A stretch of 64,000 nucleotides of DNA from Sulfurovum sp. GTDB taxonomy: Bacteria > Campylobacterota > Campylobacteria > Campylobacterales > Sulfurovaceae. Below, in pieces: positions 53,236 through 61,317 of the stretch. The notes under the pieces were generated by a model. It was not told where the DNA came from. It saw only the letters and a program-made list of their open reading frames with translations, and did no database searches. Location of the stretch: assembly GCA_016744875.1 (NCBI GenBank), contig JADGDL010000003.1:32670-96669 (forward strand), read 5' to 3'. The translations under genes were made by a program, and so were the position numbers. The first letter of the stretch is position 1. The number at the start of each line of letters is the position of its first letter.

Positions 53236-55235
53236 TATGGCCCTACACTTTTATTTATTTTTTCTATTAATTTTGTAAGGTTTGAATCATAGGCAAAACA
53301 AGAGCTTACACGACAGGCAAGATACTTGTCACTCTCTTCAGATTTGCTTAATATAAACGGATAATCTATGCTTTCTATCTCATTTTCACTTTTTTGCAAC
53401 TTCTTTTTGGGAGCCTTAATAATCACATCCCCTTTTTCTAAACGTAAAAAAGTATGCAATAATTTGGCAGTATTTGTAGGAGTGGTCTCTAAGGTTGGAA
53501 CATTTTGCTTCATTGTGTTTTTGACGATTTTGTTATACTCTAGGTCTTCAGTAAGGCTGGCTAACCGTACCAAGTTCTCCAACATAAGAGACAAGGAAGA
53601 CGTATAATACTTGTCATCAAAATCAGCCAGAGCTTCTATTCCGTCATTACTCAAAAACCATTGTTGTTTTTTGTAAAACTGGTGTACCGCTTCTTGTGTC
53701 AGTTGTGTTGCTTGTTCCAAGTATTGTTTATTATAAGTACGCTCGTACGCTTCGATCAATGCATCAATCAGAAAAGCATAATCTTCTAGTAGTGCTTTTT
53801 GTCTAGGTGCTTTTCCTAAAAGTGTTTGATGATACAGTACCTTCTCTTTTCGCATCAATGTCCATAAATATTCCAAGCGTTTTATACCCAAAGCCAGATA
53901 ACGCTTTTCAACCTTTGAAGCTAAAAGCAATGCTTTGATCATCATCGCATTCCATGAAGTAATGATCTTCTTATCAATGAATGGAAAGGTTCGCTTAGCA
54001 CTTATACCGCTTAAATACTCTTTGACCTCTTCAAGTTTATCAGGTACCTTATCACCCATGATGTGTACATGCGAAAAATCCCCATCGATATTGCCATCTT
54101 CCTCGATGCCCAGATAAGCCAATACCTCTTCTACCTCTTTTTCTTTCATCCCAAGTTTGAGCAGATCTTCTTTGACCGTGACATATTCATAAATAAAATA
54201 CCCTCCCTCTTCGCCATCAGAATCTGCATCTGATGCAGCGAGATACATTCCTCCTTGCATATAGTTCTCTTCCATTTGGGCTATGGTCTCGACCACAACT
54301 TTTTTGTAAAGAGGTTCTTTTGTATACATATATACATTTGCATAGACTGAAACCAGTTCTGCATTGGTGTAGAGCATTTTCTCGAAGTGAGGCATCTGCC
54401 ATTCATAATCTGTGGTATAGCGGAAAAATCCTCCTCCTATCTGATCATAAATGCCACCTTTTGCCATCTTCTTCAATGTCATCTCTGCCATATATAACGC
54501 TTTTTTATCTCCTCTTAGCTTATAGATATCAAACAACAATGTTATTTTAGATGCTTCGGGGAATTTAGGTCGTGCAGAAAATCCACCATTTGTTTTATCA
54601 AATTCAGAAGAAACCTTGTCTAAAAATTTATCTATTATTTTATTAGCAGAAATCTTATTGATATGCTCTTTTTGTGCTTTACCCTCTCTAACTATTTTAT
54701 GTTTGTCTATTAATTTTTGAAACTCAGTCGTATTTTTATTTTGAAGTCCCACAAAATAAGGTAAAAGATACATTAAACCTCTTGTAATGAACTCTTCCCC
54801 TTTATGAATATAAGTTCCTAAAAAGAAAGGCTCTGCCTGAGGAGACATAAATACACTCAATGGCCATCCACCTCTCTTCCCATGCGCATACATATACAGT
54901 TTCTGATACTTATTATCCAACTGAGGGTATTCTTCTCTATCTACTTTTATAGAGACAAAGCTTTCATTCAAAAGTTTTGATACTTCTTCATCTGTAAAAC
55001 TCTCCTCTTCCATCACATGACACCAATGACAAGTACTGTAACCTATAGAGAGGAAGATAAGCTTATCTTCCTTTTCAGCTTTTTCAAAAGCCTCTTCTCC
55101 CCAGGGATACCAGTTTACAGGATTATGTACATGTTGCTGTAAGTAAGGAGAGTCTTCATGGACCAAAGCATTACTATACTGTTCTGCCCCGTAGACTGAT
55201 GTAAAAAATAAGATACTTAAAATGATTTGCTTCAT
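53235..55235 (-). CDS. DUF255 thioredoxin-domain protein (YyaL/SSP411 type), secreted
   Basis: This 666-residue protein has a signal peptide (residues 1-16), then a thioredoxin-like DUF255 domain with the family hallmark [14 protein letters not shown] and [12 protein letters not shown] long (alpha/alpha)-barrel of glycoside-hydrolase/AGE-epimerase type follows, with [17 protein letters not shown] and [10 protein letters not shown]. The family is ubiquitous but poorly understood. The signal peptide, less usual in this family, suggests periplasmic action. It heads the DUF255-DUF309-SagB transcript. Confidence 0.88.
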   Translation of the reverse strand: MKQIILSILFFTSVYGAEQYSNALVHEDSPYLQQHVHNPVNWYPWGEEAFEKAEKEDKLIFLSIGYSTCHWCHVMEEESFTDEEVSKLLNESFVSIKVDREEYPQLDNKYQKLYMYAHGKRGGWPLSVFMSPQAEPFFLGTYIHKGEEFITRGLMYLLPYFVGLQNKNTTEFQKLIDKHKIVREGKAQKEHINKISANKIIDKFLDKVSSEFDKTNGGFSARPKFPEASKITLLFDIYKLRGDKKALYMAEMTLKKMAKGGIYDQIGGGFFRYTTDYEWQMPHFEKMLYTNAELVSVYANVYMYTKEPLYKKVVVETIAQMEENYMQGGMYLAASDADSDGEEGGYFIYEYVTVKEDLLKLGMKEKEVEEVLAYLGIEEDGNIDGDFSHVHIMGDKVPDKLEEVKEYLSGISAKRTFPFIDKKIITSWNAMMIKALLLASKVEKRYLALGIKRLEYLWTLMRKEKVLYHQTLLGKAPRQKALLEDYAFLIDALIEAYERTYNKQYLEQATQLTQEAVHQFYKKQQWFLSNDGIEALADFDDKYYTSSLSLMLENLVRLASLTEDLEYNKIVKNTMKQNVPTLETTPTNTAKLLHTFLRLEKGDVIIKAPKKKLQKSENEIESIDYPFILSKSEESDKYLACRVSSCFAYDSNLTKLIEKINKSVGP

Positions 55236-55284
55236 TTGTACTACTTTATGTATAATAAGCCACTATAACATAAAGTGATACCAA

Positions 55285-55623
55285 ATGACAAATCAAGAGA
55301 AAACTGACATTAAAAACCAAATAAACGAGGACATAGACACACTTAACGAACAGATCCTAACGCTTGAAGATAAAGTAAAACCCATTTCTCCCGACTGTGG
55401 ACTTGGTAGACTCACACGCTTAGAGGCTATGGGAGAACAAGATGTTAATAATAAAATACTTGATGAATCCCGTCTGAGACTCACAAGATTGAAAAATGCC
55501 TTGCAACGTATAGACAAAGCTATGTTTGGTATCTGTATAGAATGTGAAGAAGATATAGGAATAGGACGCATGACTATACGCCCTGAGAGTGTGAGGTGTG
55601 TGGAGTGTGCCAGCAACCTATAA
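55285..55623 (+). CDS. DksA/TraR-type C4 zinc-finger protein
   Basis: This 112-residue protein has an N-terminal coiled coil (residues 5-85) and a C-terminal C4 zinc finger, CIECEEDIGIGRM followed by RCVEC. It resembles short DksA homologues that enter the RNA polymerase secondary channel. The usual DksA coiled-coil tip D-x-x-D-x-A is not clearly present; the tip region reads SPDCGLGRLTRLEAM, a pattern seen in TraR/DksA variants. It converges with the CI-type repressor, with one base between them. Confidence 0.82.
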   Translation: MTNQEKTDIKNQINEDIDTLNEQILTLEDKVKPISPDCGLGRLTRLEAMGEQDVNNKILDESRLRLTRLKNALQRIDKAMFGICIECEEDIGIGRMTIRPESVRCVECASNL

Positions 55624-55624
55624 A

Positions 55625-56278
55625 CTATAGGCTTTCAATATTCCCTACTACTTTTCCTACAATTGTTACCTCAGAGGGATCAATGGCTTGAGGTGGGTAC
55701 ATACTATTATCCGATATCAACTCTACCATCCCATCTGCACGCTGCTGAATACGTTTAATAAATAATCCTCCTGTCGTTGCTGCAATAAAAATACCATTTT
55801 TATTGATATTCGTCTGTTCTCTGTCCACAAAAACGATGCTTCCGTCTTGAAGCGTTGGCTCCATCGACTCACCATCCACATGGATGGCTTCAAGTTCAGT
55901 ATTACCCAACCCTACCATATTATGCATGATCTTCTCATCAATACTAATGCTTTCATAATTTGCATCAAATACTTCTGCTCCCCCACCTGCACTTGCACGG
56001 ATATCTGAAAAATAACGTACTTGAAAAAATTTTTCCGTCTCTTCTTTGAGCATATCAACTGCCTGATCAAAAAAGAGCCAATTTACTGAGATTTTTTTAA
56101 GGGCACAAAATTCCAAGATCTCTTCATAAGGGATAGAGTTTCTTTTTTTCATCGTTGCAAATGTTGCCTGAGGAATATTCAAGGCATCTGCCACATCTTT
56201 ATCAAATACTTTTTTTCCTATACGCGTTTCCGAGAGAACATCTTTTAACTTATCTATAATATCACCTAAAATTAACAT
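55625..56278 (-). CDS. CI-type repressor with S24 peptidase domain
   Basis: This 217-residue regulator has an N-terminal phage CI-type HTH (residues 1-75), a linker with the likely self-cleavage site ASAGGGAE near residue 96, and a C-terminal S24/LexA-like domain with Ser in HVDGESMEPTLQDGS and Lys in LFIKRI. Both catalytic residues are intact, so RecA-stimulated self-cleavage is plausible. Three or four operator-like sites lie between it and the divergent small gene. AAAGGAG precedes the ATG. No phage genes surround it, so it looks domesticated. Confidence 0.88.
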   Translation of the reverse strand: MLILGDIIDKLKDVLSETRIGKKVFDKDVADALNIPQATFATMKKRNSIPYEEILEFCALKKISVNWLFFDQAVDMLKEETEKFFQVRYFSDIRASAGGGAEVFDANYESISIDEKIMHNMVGLGNTELEAIHVDGESMEPTLQDGSIVFVDREQTNINKNGIFIAATTGGLFIKRIQQRADGMVELISDNSMYPPQAIDPSEVTIVGKVVGNIESL

Positions 56279-56331
56279 TTTGACTCCTTTTTGTCATATA
56301 TATAGGTAATTATATACACTTTTTCCTAAAA

Positions 56332-56391
56332 GTATGACAATTTGACATATTTTTTAATAATTATTTATAATATATGTACAATATGACATAT
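56332..56391. promoter_or_regulatory. CI operator sites B and C
   Basis: Site C (56332-56350, GTATGACAATTTGACATAT) matches the site A core at 16 of 19 bases. Site B (56372-56391, ATATGTACAATATGACATAT) equals the site A core plus one inserted A. Site C covers the -35 of the divergent small gene and site B covers its predicted transcription start. A half-site (TGTCATAT, 56292-56299) lies close to the repressor ATG. This is a classic repressor layout; binding is inferred. Confidence 0.7.
56342..56371 (+). promoter_or_regulatory. Sigma-70 promoter of the small CI-controlled gene
   Basis: TTGACA (56342-56347), an 18-base AT-rich spacer and TATAAT (56366-56371) are both consensus hexamers. Operator sites B and C overlap it at both ends. 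This predicts a strong promoter that is normally shut off. Confidence 0.8.
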
Positions 56392-56410
56392 TTAACTTAA
56401 AGGATATAAA

Positions 56411-56524
56411 ATGATTTACACTAGAGATAAAGAGTTATTAAGTTATGCGATGAAAATGGGATGTAAAACAGCAGCAGAGTTTGCAATGTTCTTAAAAGCG
56501 AGAGAATCTATTCTCTCGCTTTAA
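56411..56524 (+). CDS. 37-residue CI-controlled peptide
   Basis: An ATG behind AAAGGA opens a 37-codon frame, MIYTRDKELLSYAMKMGCKT and on to ARESILSL. It is predicted helical, mildly basic, with a helix-turn-helix-like spacing (AMKMGCKTAAEFAMFLKAR), and has no hydrophobic span. The last codons lie inside the terminator stem. A Cro-like or anti-repressor role, a toxin, or an mRNA that is really a short regulatory RNA are all open. Confidence 0.55.
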   Translation: MIYTRDKELLSYAMKMGCKTAAEFAMFLKARESILSL

Positions 56525-56530
56525 TTTTTA
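56495..56530 (+). terminator. Intrinsic terminator overlapping the small gene
   Basis: A perfect 12-bp stem (AAAGCGAGAGAA / TTCTCTCGCTTT, 56495-56522) with a TCTA loop is followed by AATTTTT. The stop codon of the 37-codon gene falls at its 3' base. It abuts the end of moeA on the other strand. Confidence 0.85.
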
Positions 56531-57727
56531 ACCAAAGAGTAGTACGTTTACCTCATCACCCACTTCTTTGGATGTATCATCTTCTGAAGTAACTAAAAGG
56601 GCAGCATTTCCAAGCATGTTTGTAAGGATGGCAGAGGAGCCGACTTTTTTATCTTTAAAGTCGACATAGTATTCACCTTGTATCAGTGAAACGTTACAAG
56701 CTGTAAATTCTGCTTTTTTTGCACGTTTGATAAATGGCTCTTTGAGCTTTGCTTTGACGGTATGTAAAGTACTTTGACCTTTTTGCAGTTTTTCTATCAA
56801 GGGTATAAGGTAAAGTAGCGCCGTAACCGTTGAAGAGTATGCAAAACCAGGCAGTCCTATGATAAACTTATCATCTTTGCGTGCCACCATAATGTGTTGT
56901 CCCGGTTTCACACGTACACCTTTAAAGACAACATCGCAGCCAAGTTCATAAATAACATCTTTTACAAAGTCAAAGTCACCTACACTTACCCCACCGGTTG
57001 TCACAACAATGTCAGATTTATCCAATGCATCAGAGATCTCTTTAGTAATGGTTGCCTTATCGTCTTTAATACACCCTAGCTGCATAGGGATACCATCGTA
57101 CTTATTCACAATCGCTTCGAGTATATAATTATTGGAAGATCTTATCTGAGAATCATTGGTTTGCTCTTCCCCTAATTCCAGTAGTTCCGAACCTGTTGAT
57201 ATAATAGCTACCGTTGGCTTTTCATACACAAGCAGATTGGCGATATTTAAACTGGCCATTACCCCTATCTGAGGGAAGTCTATCTTTGTTCCTTTGGCAA
57301 TAAGCAATTGACCCTTAGCATAATTTTCACCCACTTCTCTAACTGAAAAACCTTGAGGTACTTCCTCTTTTATAATGATCCCATCTCCATCTACTTCAAC
57401 ATTTTCTATAGGGATAAGAGTATCTGCACCATGAGGCATCAATGACCCAGTAAACGTTTTGATGCACGTTCCCCCTATCACTTCTTCTTTTAGTGCAGAT
57501 CCAGCGGGATTGATACTTCCTACCTTGAGTGTACCCAAAGTCATATCTTCATGTATTATGGCATATCCATCCATCGCAGAGGTAGGGAACTCTGGAGAAT
57601 TATGGTCTGCTATGACATCTTCTGCCAGTACATACCCTAAAGCATCTACCAAGTAAAGTTTTTTTGTTTTGTAATTATTTATTTCCAAATCTTGTATGAT
57701 TTGTATTGATTCATCAAAGTGGATCAT
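56528..57727 (-). CDS. moeA: Molybdopterin molybdenumtransferase
   Basis: This 399-residue enzyme inserts molybdate into adenylylated molybdopterin. PEFPTSAMDGYAI (residues 44-56), TGSLMPHGADTLIP, ISTGSEL, and the catalytic-domain TTGGVSVGDFDF and GLPGFAYSS are all MoeA marks. The family GLPGNP loop reads GLPGFA here, a notable change at an otherwise near-invariant NP. The start at 57727 is supported by an AAAGGAA site. moaE and moaD lie upstream in the same direction. Confidence 0.93.
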   Translation of the reverse strand: MIHFDESIQIIQDLEINNYKTKKLYLVDALGYVLAEDVIADHNSPEFPTSAMDGYAIIHEDMTLGTLKVGSINPAGSALKEEVIGGTCIKTFTGSLMPHGADTLIPIENVEVDGDGIIIKEEVPQGFSVREVGENYAKGQLLIAKGTKIDFPQIGVMASLNIANLLVYEKPTVAIISTGSELLELGEEQTNDSQIRSSNNYILEAIVNKYDGIPMQLGCIKDDKATITKEISDALDKSDIVVTTGGVSVGDFDFVKDVIYELGCDVVFKGVRVKPGQHIMVARKDDKFIIGLPGFAYSSTVTALLYLIPLIEKLQKGQSTLHTVKAKLKEPFIKRAKKAEFTACNVSLIQGEYYVDFKDKKVGSSAILTNMLGNAALLVTSEDDTSKEVGDEVNVLLFG

Positions 57728-57740
57728 TAAAAATTCCTTT

Positions 57741-57851
57741 TAAAGTGAATAGTGAATAACTAATAGTGAATAATTTAGGTTTGTTTTGCTCTGCAAAACT
57801 ATTTTTATATTATGGTTAATTTAATAACTATTCACTATTAACTATTCACTT
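57741..57851. repeat. Inverted GTGAATAG-type repeat between moaE and moeA
   Basis: A left arm built from GTGAATAGTGAATAACTAATAGTGAATA (57746-57773, split here as repeating GTGAATA units) faces a right arm of TATTCACTATTAACTATTCAC (57829-57849, repeating TTCACTA/ACTATT units). The centre holds a GTTTTGC-TCT-GCAAAAC hairpin (57783-57799). The composition differs from the flanks. It looks like a small non-coding repeat or foldback element. Confidence 0.55.
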
Positions 57852-57855
57852 CGGA

Positions 57856-58290
57856 TTACGCGAGTAATCCTGAACCGTCCATCGGTGTACTTCTATCGGC
57901 TGCATAGATACGCTCGCCATTCTTCACATCATACTTCCAAATAGGTGCATTGGCTTTAAAATCTTCCACAAATTCATCTATAAGTTCCAATGCGACCCTT
58001 CTCTTAGGTGAAAATACAGCAGAGACATAGGAAGAGGTATGTACAGGTACGTCACCTATAGAGTGTGCCATCTTGACCACAGCACCAAGTTCTTTTGCTT
58101 TATTTTGCCATTCATCAAACCACTTTTGAAGTACTGGTTCATAGATGTCAAAACTTAATGCTTCTATGTCGTCTTCCGCCCGTATAGTTCCTACAAATGG
58201 AATATAAGCACCATAGTTAGACTCTGCCTGTTCATCTAACCATCGACCAAATATTTCTTTGGTATCAAGTGGACCGTTATAGAGTTCCAC
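57856..58290 (-). CDS. moaE: Molybdopterin synthase catalytic subunit
   Basis: This 144-residue subunit converts cPMP to molybdopterin with MoaD. The early FVGTIRAEDD, the MAHSIGDVPV segment (HRxG-like) and the C-terminal KANAPIWKYDVKNGE, with catalytic lysines, are recognisable. The length is normal. It starts 3 bases after moaD, so the two subunits are co-translated. Confidence 0.93.
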   Translation of the reverse strand: MELYNGPLDTKEIFGRWLDEQAESNYGAYIPFVGTIRAEDDIEALSFDIYEPVLQKWFDEWQNKAKELGAVVKMAHSIGDVPVHTSSYVSAVFSPKRRVALELIDEFVEDFKANAPIWKYDVKNGERIYAADRSTPMDGSGLLA

Positions 58291-58293
58291 TAT

Positions 58294-58515
58294 TTATCCA
58301 CCACAAACAGGAGGCAAGATAGAGACTTTATCTCCATCTTTTACTACTGTAGCAAGGTCATTCACCATCGTATCGTTCAGTGCCACAGCACACTTATCCA
58401 ACCACTCTGTCAATGTATTGTCTTCTTTTAACTTTGCAGAAACATCTGCAAGTGTTGATGCTTCCATTTCTACAGGTGCTTTACCTATGGGGCCTAAAAA
58501 TTCTACTTTTATCAT
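58294..58515 (-). CDS. moaD: Molybdopterin synthase sulfur carrier subunit
   Basis: This 73-residue ubiquitin-like protein ends in PPVCGG, the Gly-Gly tail that carries the thiocarboxylate. LNDTMVNDLATVVKDGDKVSI is the family core. Its ATG overlaps the stop of a possible upstream short frame (ATGA). It heads moaD-moaE, with moeA downstream after a repeat. Confidence 0.93.
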   Translation of the reverse strand: MIKVEFLGPIGKAPVEMEASTLADVSAKLKEDNTLTEWLDKCAVALNDTMVNDLATVVKDGDKVSILPPVCGG

Positions 58516-58628
58516 GAGAGATCCTTTTTTAAATATGATAAGTCATATGAGCCAACTGCTGAAATGACCGAAGGGAATACCTTTAGGTGCAATGCAGCAT
58601 TAGCGTAGTTTTGTCTGGCTTTATTCAC
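58512..58628 (-). other. Possible 38-codon leader frame upstream of moaD
   Basis: A GTG-started frame (VNKARQNYANAALHLKVFPS and on) runs to a TGA that overlaps the moaD ATG as ATGA. It has a plausible composition, but the GTG has no clear ribosome site. The DNA also contains a CCGAAGG/CCTTTAGG-type foldback. It may be a dispersed intergenic repeat rather than a gene. No molybdenum-cofactor riboswitch consensus could be recognised in 58516-58699. Confidence 0.25.
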
Positions 58629-58669
58629 AAAATATTCTATTACTAGTTAACGCGATTATAAATCTTGTT

Positions 58670-58678
58670 TGGTATAAT
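58670..58678 (+). promoter_or_regulatory. Extended -10 promoter for mqnA
   Basis: TGGTATAAT fits the extended -10 pattern 28 bases before mqnA and is embedded in the same TGGTATAATCAT sequence as the cdsA promoter at 22877. Confidence 0.55.
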
Positions 58679-58705
58679 CATGCTTAATTTATAAATGGAG
58701 TGGAT

Positions 58706-59353
58706 ATGTTATTTGGTTCTATCACGTATCTTAACCTACTTCCCTTTCAACTCTTTCTCAAAAAAAACCTGAAACCCTCAGCAGCTAAAATGTCCTTTAA
58801 TTATAAACGTGCAGTGCCAAGTGAGATCAACGCTGCACTTAAAAGAAGAGAGGTCAATGCCGCCTTTATCTCTTCAGTAGAATCACGTAAATCTCGATGT
58901 ACAAACTTAGGCATCATTGCACATAAAAAAGTTTATTCTGTACTACTCTTAGAGGGAGATGATGAATGTGATCCTGCTTCTGCAACCTCTAACCAACTAG
59001 CCAAAGTATTAGACCTTCAAGGTAAAGTACTCATAGGAGATGCTGCGCTCAAACACTATTTAGATGGAGGGAAAGGCATTGACTTGGCTGAAGCTTGGTA
59101 CAATAAAACTGGCTTACCTTTTGTCTTTGCTAGACTTTGCTTTAACAAACACGGTCACACTGTACAAAAACTAGCAAAGACTTTTTCACACACTAAAGTA
59201 AAAATTCCACAATATGTGTTAAAAAAAGAAGCAAAAGAAAGGGGGATTACTCCCAAACAACTTACTTGGTATTTGGAGCATATTTATTATGAGATGGATG
59301 ATAAAGCGAAGAAATCTTTAAAATTATTTTTAAAGCAGAGTAAAAAGATCTAA
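58706..59353 (+). CDS. mqnA: Chorismate dehydratase MqnA (futalosine pathway)
   Basis: This 215-residue periplasmic-binding-fold enzyme makes 3-enolpyruvylbenzoate from chorismate, the first step of the futalosine route to menaquinone used by Campylobacterota. FGSITYLNLLPF at the start, the SSVES segment and AWYNKTGLPFVFARL are family features. The ATG at 58706 has a GGAG site at correct spacing; GTG at 58700 is too close. It is shorter than some MqnA (about 270), a form seen in this phylum. Confidence 0.85.
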   Translation: MLFGSITYLNLLPFQLFLKKNLKPSAAKMSFNYKRAVPSEINAALKRREVNAAFISSVESRKSRCTNLGIIAHKKVYSVLLLEGDDECDPASATSNQLAKVLDLQGKVLIGDAALKHYLDGGKGIDLAEAWYNKTGLPFVFARLCFNKHGHTVQKLAKTFSHTKVKIPQYVLKKEAKERGITPKQLTWYLEHIYYEMDDKAKKSLKLFLKQSKKI

Positions 59354-59357
59354 TCTT

Positions 59358-60746
59358 TTACTCTATCGCTTCTATAGCCTTCTCAATGCGGACTACTGTT
59401 TCATCAACACCCAAGATGGCCATGATCTCATCAAGTCCAGAACCTGTCATACTTCCAAGTAGTGAAACACGTAAAGGCATACCTATTTTCCCAAAACCAA
59501 TTTCTTTTTCCGAAACAAGTTTATCCATCACTTCGTGGTAGTCACATGGCAAATGTAAAGTCTTGTCCCATTCTCGGAGCATCGCTGCAAAGTCAGCCAG
59601 GACTTCTTTAGCTTCACCTTTAAATGCTTTTTTAGAGGCTTTAGCATCATACTCGGAGGGAGTTGTTAAAATGAGGTTGATCTGCTCAGCAAGCTCAACA
59701 AGTGTTTTCCCTCTCTCTTTTGTAGCATCAAGGAGCAGTTCCAGTTTATCATGCCCTTCTATATTTACACCATACTCTTTAAGCATTCCAGCTAATTTTT
59801 CATTTGGCATGTTCTTAATGTAATGTGCATTCAGCCATAAAAGCTTGTCTAAATTATAGTTTGATGAAGATTTATTGATATTTTTAGGATCAAACAATTC
59901 TATCATCTCTTCAATGCTAAATATCTCCTGATCACCATGACTCCACCCTAAACGTACAAGAAAATTAAGTAAAGCTTCTGGTAAATAGCCCATCTCTTTA
60001 TAGGCCATCACATCCGTTGCCCCATCTCTTTTGGAGAGTTTTTTACCCTGTTCGTTGTTTATCATCGCAACGTGGTTAAAGTTTGGCAGGTCAAGTCCAA
60101 GTGCATTGTAAACTACAATTTGTTTAGGTGTATTATAAAGATGGTCATCTCCACGGATCACTTCAGTAAGTCCCATAAGTGCATCATCAATGGCGACAAC
60201 AAAGTTATATGTCGGAGCACCATCTGCTCTAGCGATGACAAAATCATCAACCTCATCTGCAGAGATATTCATCTCTCCCTTTACGCCATCTACAAAGGTT
60301 ATCGTCCCCTCTTGAGGTGCCTTGATACGTATCACCGGGTTAATTTCAGCAGGAGGTGTGCCCGTAAAGTCACGATAACGTCCATCATAACGTGTTCGTT
60401 CTTTTTTCGCCATCTGTTCTTCTCTAAGTTCAGTAAGCTCTTCTTTACTCATATAACACTTATACGCTTTACCCTCTGCAAGTAACTGGTCAATGAACTT
60501 TTTATACAGATCAAAACGCTTGGACTGATACACAACCTCACCATCGTGACTCATGCCTACCCACTCAAATGCTTTGAGTATGGCCTCTTTGGCTTCTTCA
60601 GAGTTACGGGCCATATCTGTATCTTCTATACGAAGAAGGAACTCCCCTTTATCATGCTGTGCTGTAAGCCAGGAAAAAAGTGCTGTTCTTAGCCCTCCAA
60701 TGTGAAGATAACCCGTTGGAGATGGTGCAAAACGTGTAACTGTCAT
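59358..60746 (-). CDS. gltX: Glutamyl-tRNA synthetase
   Basis: This 462-residue class I synthetase has the HIGH-type motif APSPTGYLHIGGLRTALF, RIEDTD, and the KMSKS-type KLSKRDG. Campylobacterota usually have two GltX proteins, one charging tRNA-Gln for amidation by GatCAB; which one this is cannot be judged from one sequence. It lies downstream of the ComEA-like gene on the same strand. Confidence 0.93.
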   Translation of the reverse strand: MTVTRFAPSPTGYLHIGGLRTALFSWLTAQHDKGEFLLRIEDTDMARNSEEAKEAILKAFEWVGMSHDGEVVYQSKRFDLYKKFIDQLLAEGKAYKCYMSKEELTELREEQMAKKERTRYDGRYRDFTGTPPAEINPVIRIKAPQEGTITFVDGVKGEMNISADEVDDFVIARADGAPTYNFVVAIDDALMGLTEVIRGDDHLYNTPKQIVVYNALGLDLPNFNHVAMINNEQGKKLSKRDGATDVMAYKEMGYLPEALLNFLVRLGWSHGDQEIFSIEEMIELFDPKNINKSSSNYNLDKLLWLNAHYIKNMPNEKLAGMLKEYGVNIEGHDKLELLLDATKERGKTLVELAEQINLILTTPSEYDAKASKKAFKGEAKEVLADFAAMLREWDKTLHLPCDYHEVMDKLVSEKEIGFGKIGMPLRVSLLGSMTGSGLDEIMAILGVDETVVRIEKAIEAIE

Positions 60747-60844
60747 AGTATAACCTTGAAATAAATTATGTGATTGTATCGAAAATGTGGTTAAGGGGGA
60801 TAGTTATCCGAGAGGAGAGAGAAGAGCCGAAACTCTTCAATGTT

Positions 60845-61144
60845 TTAACTTTTCTTTTTAGTGTTGCTTGTATTCTTTGTTACTTTCTTCTTCTTAGAAG
60901 CCGTTACATCATTTTTTACATTTTGCGCCGTTTGTTCACCGATACCTTCAACCCGCTGAAAATCTTCAAATGATTTGAATTTTGCTTTCGTTCTCTCTTT
61001 AATAATAGCATCAGCCTTTGCATCTCCGATTCCATTGATCTTCGTCAACTCTGCTTTTGATGCACTGTTGAGCTGATCTAAACTCATACCAAACAGTGAT
61101 GAAGTGGCCAAAACCAAACATCCTGTAATTAATTTTTTTATCAT
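60845..61144 (-). CDS. ComEA-like helix-hairpin-helix protein, exported
   Basis: This 99-residue protein has a signal peptide (about residues 1-18, cleavage near FGM-S), a tandem helix-hairpin-helix domain (LNSASKAELTKINGIGDAKA then VEGIGEQTAQNV), and a lysine-rich tail. ComEA-type proteins bind incoming DNA in the periplasm during natural transformation. The missing membrane anchor and short length match the small ComEA of Gram-negative bacteria. Confidence 0.85.
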   Translation of the reverse strand: MIKKLITGCLVLATSSLFGMSLDQLNSASKAELTKINGIGDAKADAIIKERTKAKFKSFEDFQRVEGIGEQTAQNVKNDVTASKKKKVTKNTSNTKKKS

Positions 61145-61167
61145 ACCTTGTCCTTTAGGTGATTATT

Positions 61168-61192
61168 TTTTGTTATTTTAAAAATAACAAAA
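61168..61192. promoter_or_regulatory. 25-bp palindrome upstream of the ComEA-like gene
   Basis: Arms TTTTGTTATTTT and AAAATAACAAAA are perfect inverted repeats around one A, 24 bases upstream of the ComEA-like ATG and in the divergent region shared with the transferase gene. It could be an operator or an RNA hairpin; its AT-only centre does not suit a terminator. Confidence 0.45.
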
Positions 61193-61317
61193 GGATTATA
61201 CTAAAGTAAACTTATAGATTTAGTTGAGTTTATGTAAAACCATACTAATTTTTAACTTATCAGTGATTAAATTATAAATACTACAGTATAATTTTATAAA
61301 AATTAAAGTATTTGTAT

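Noticed and set aside
55625..56278. Calling the S24 regulator LexA
   Set aside because: The DNA-binding half is CI-type, not the winged helix of LexA, and the operator does not look like a LexA box.
58516..58699. Molybdenum cofactor riboswitch before moaD
   Set aside because: No consensus sequence or multi-stem fold of that class could be recognised by eye; a covariance search would be decisive.
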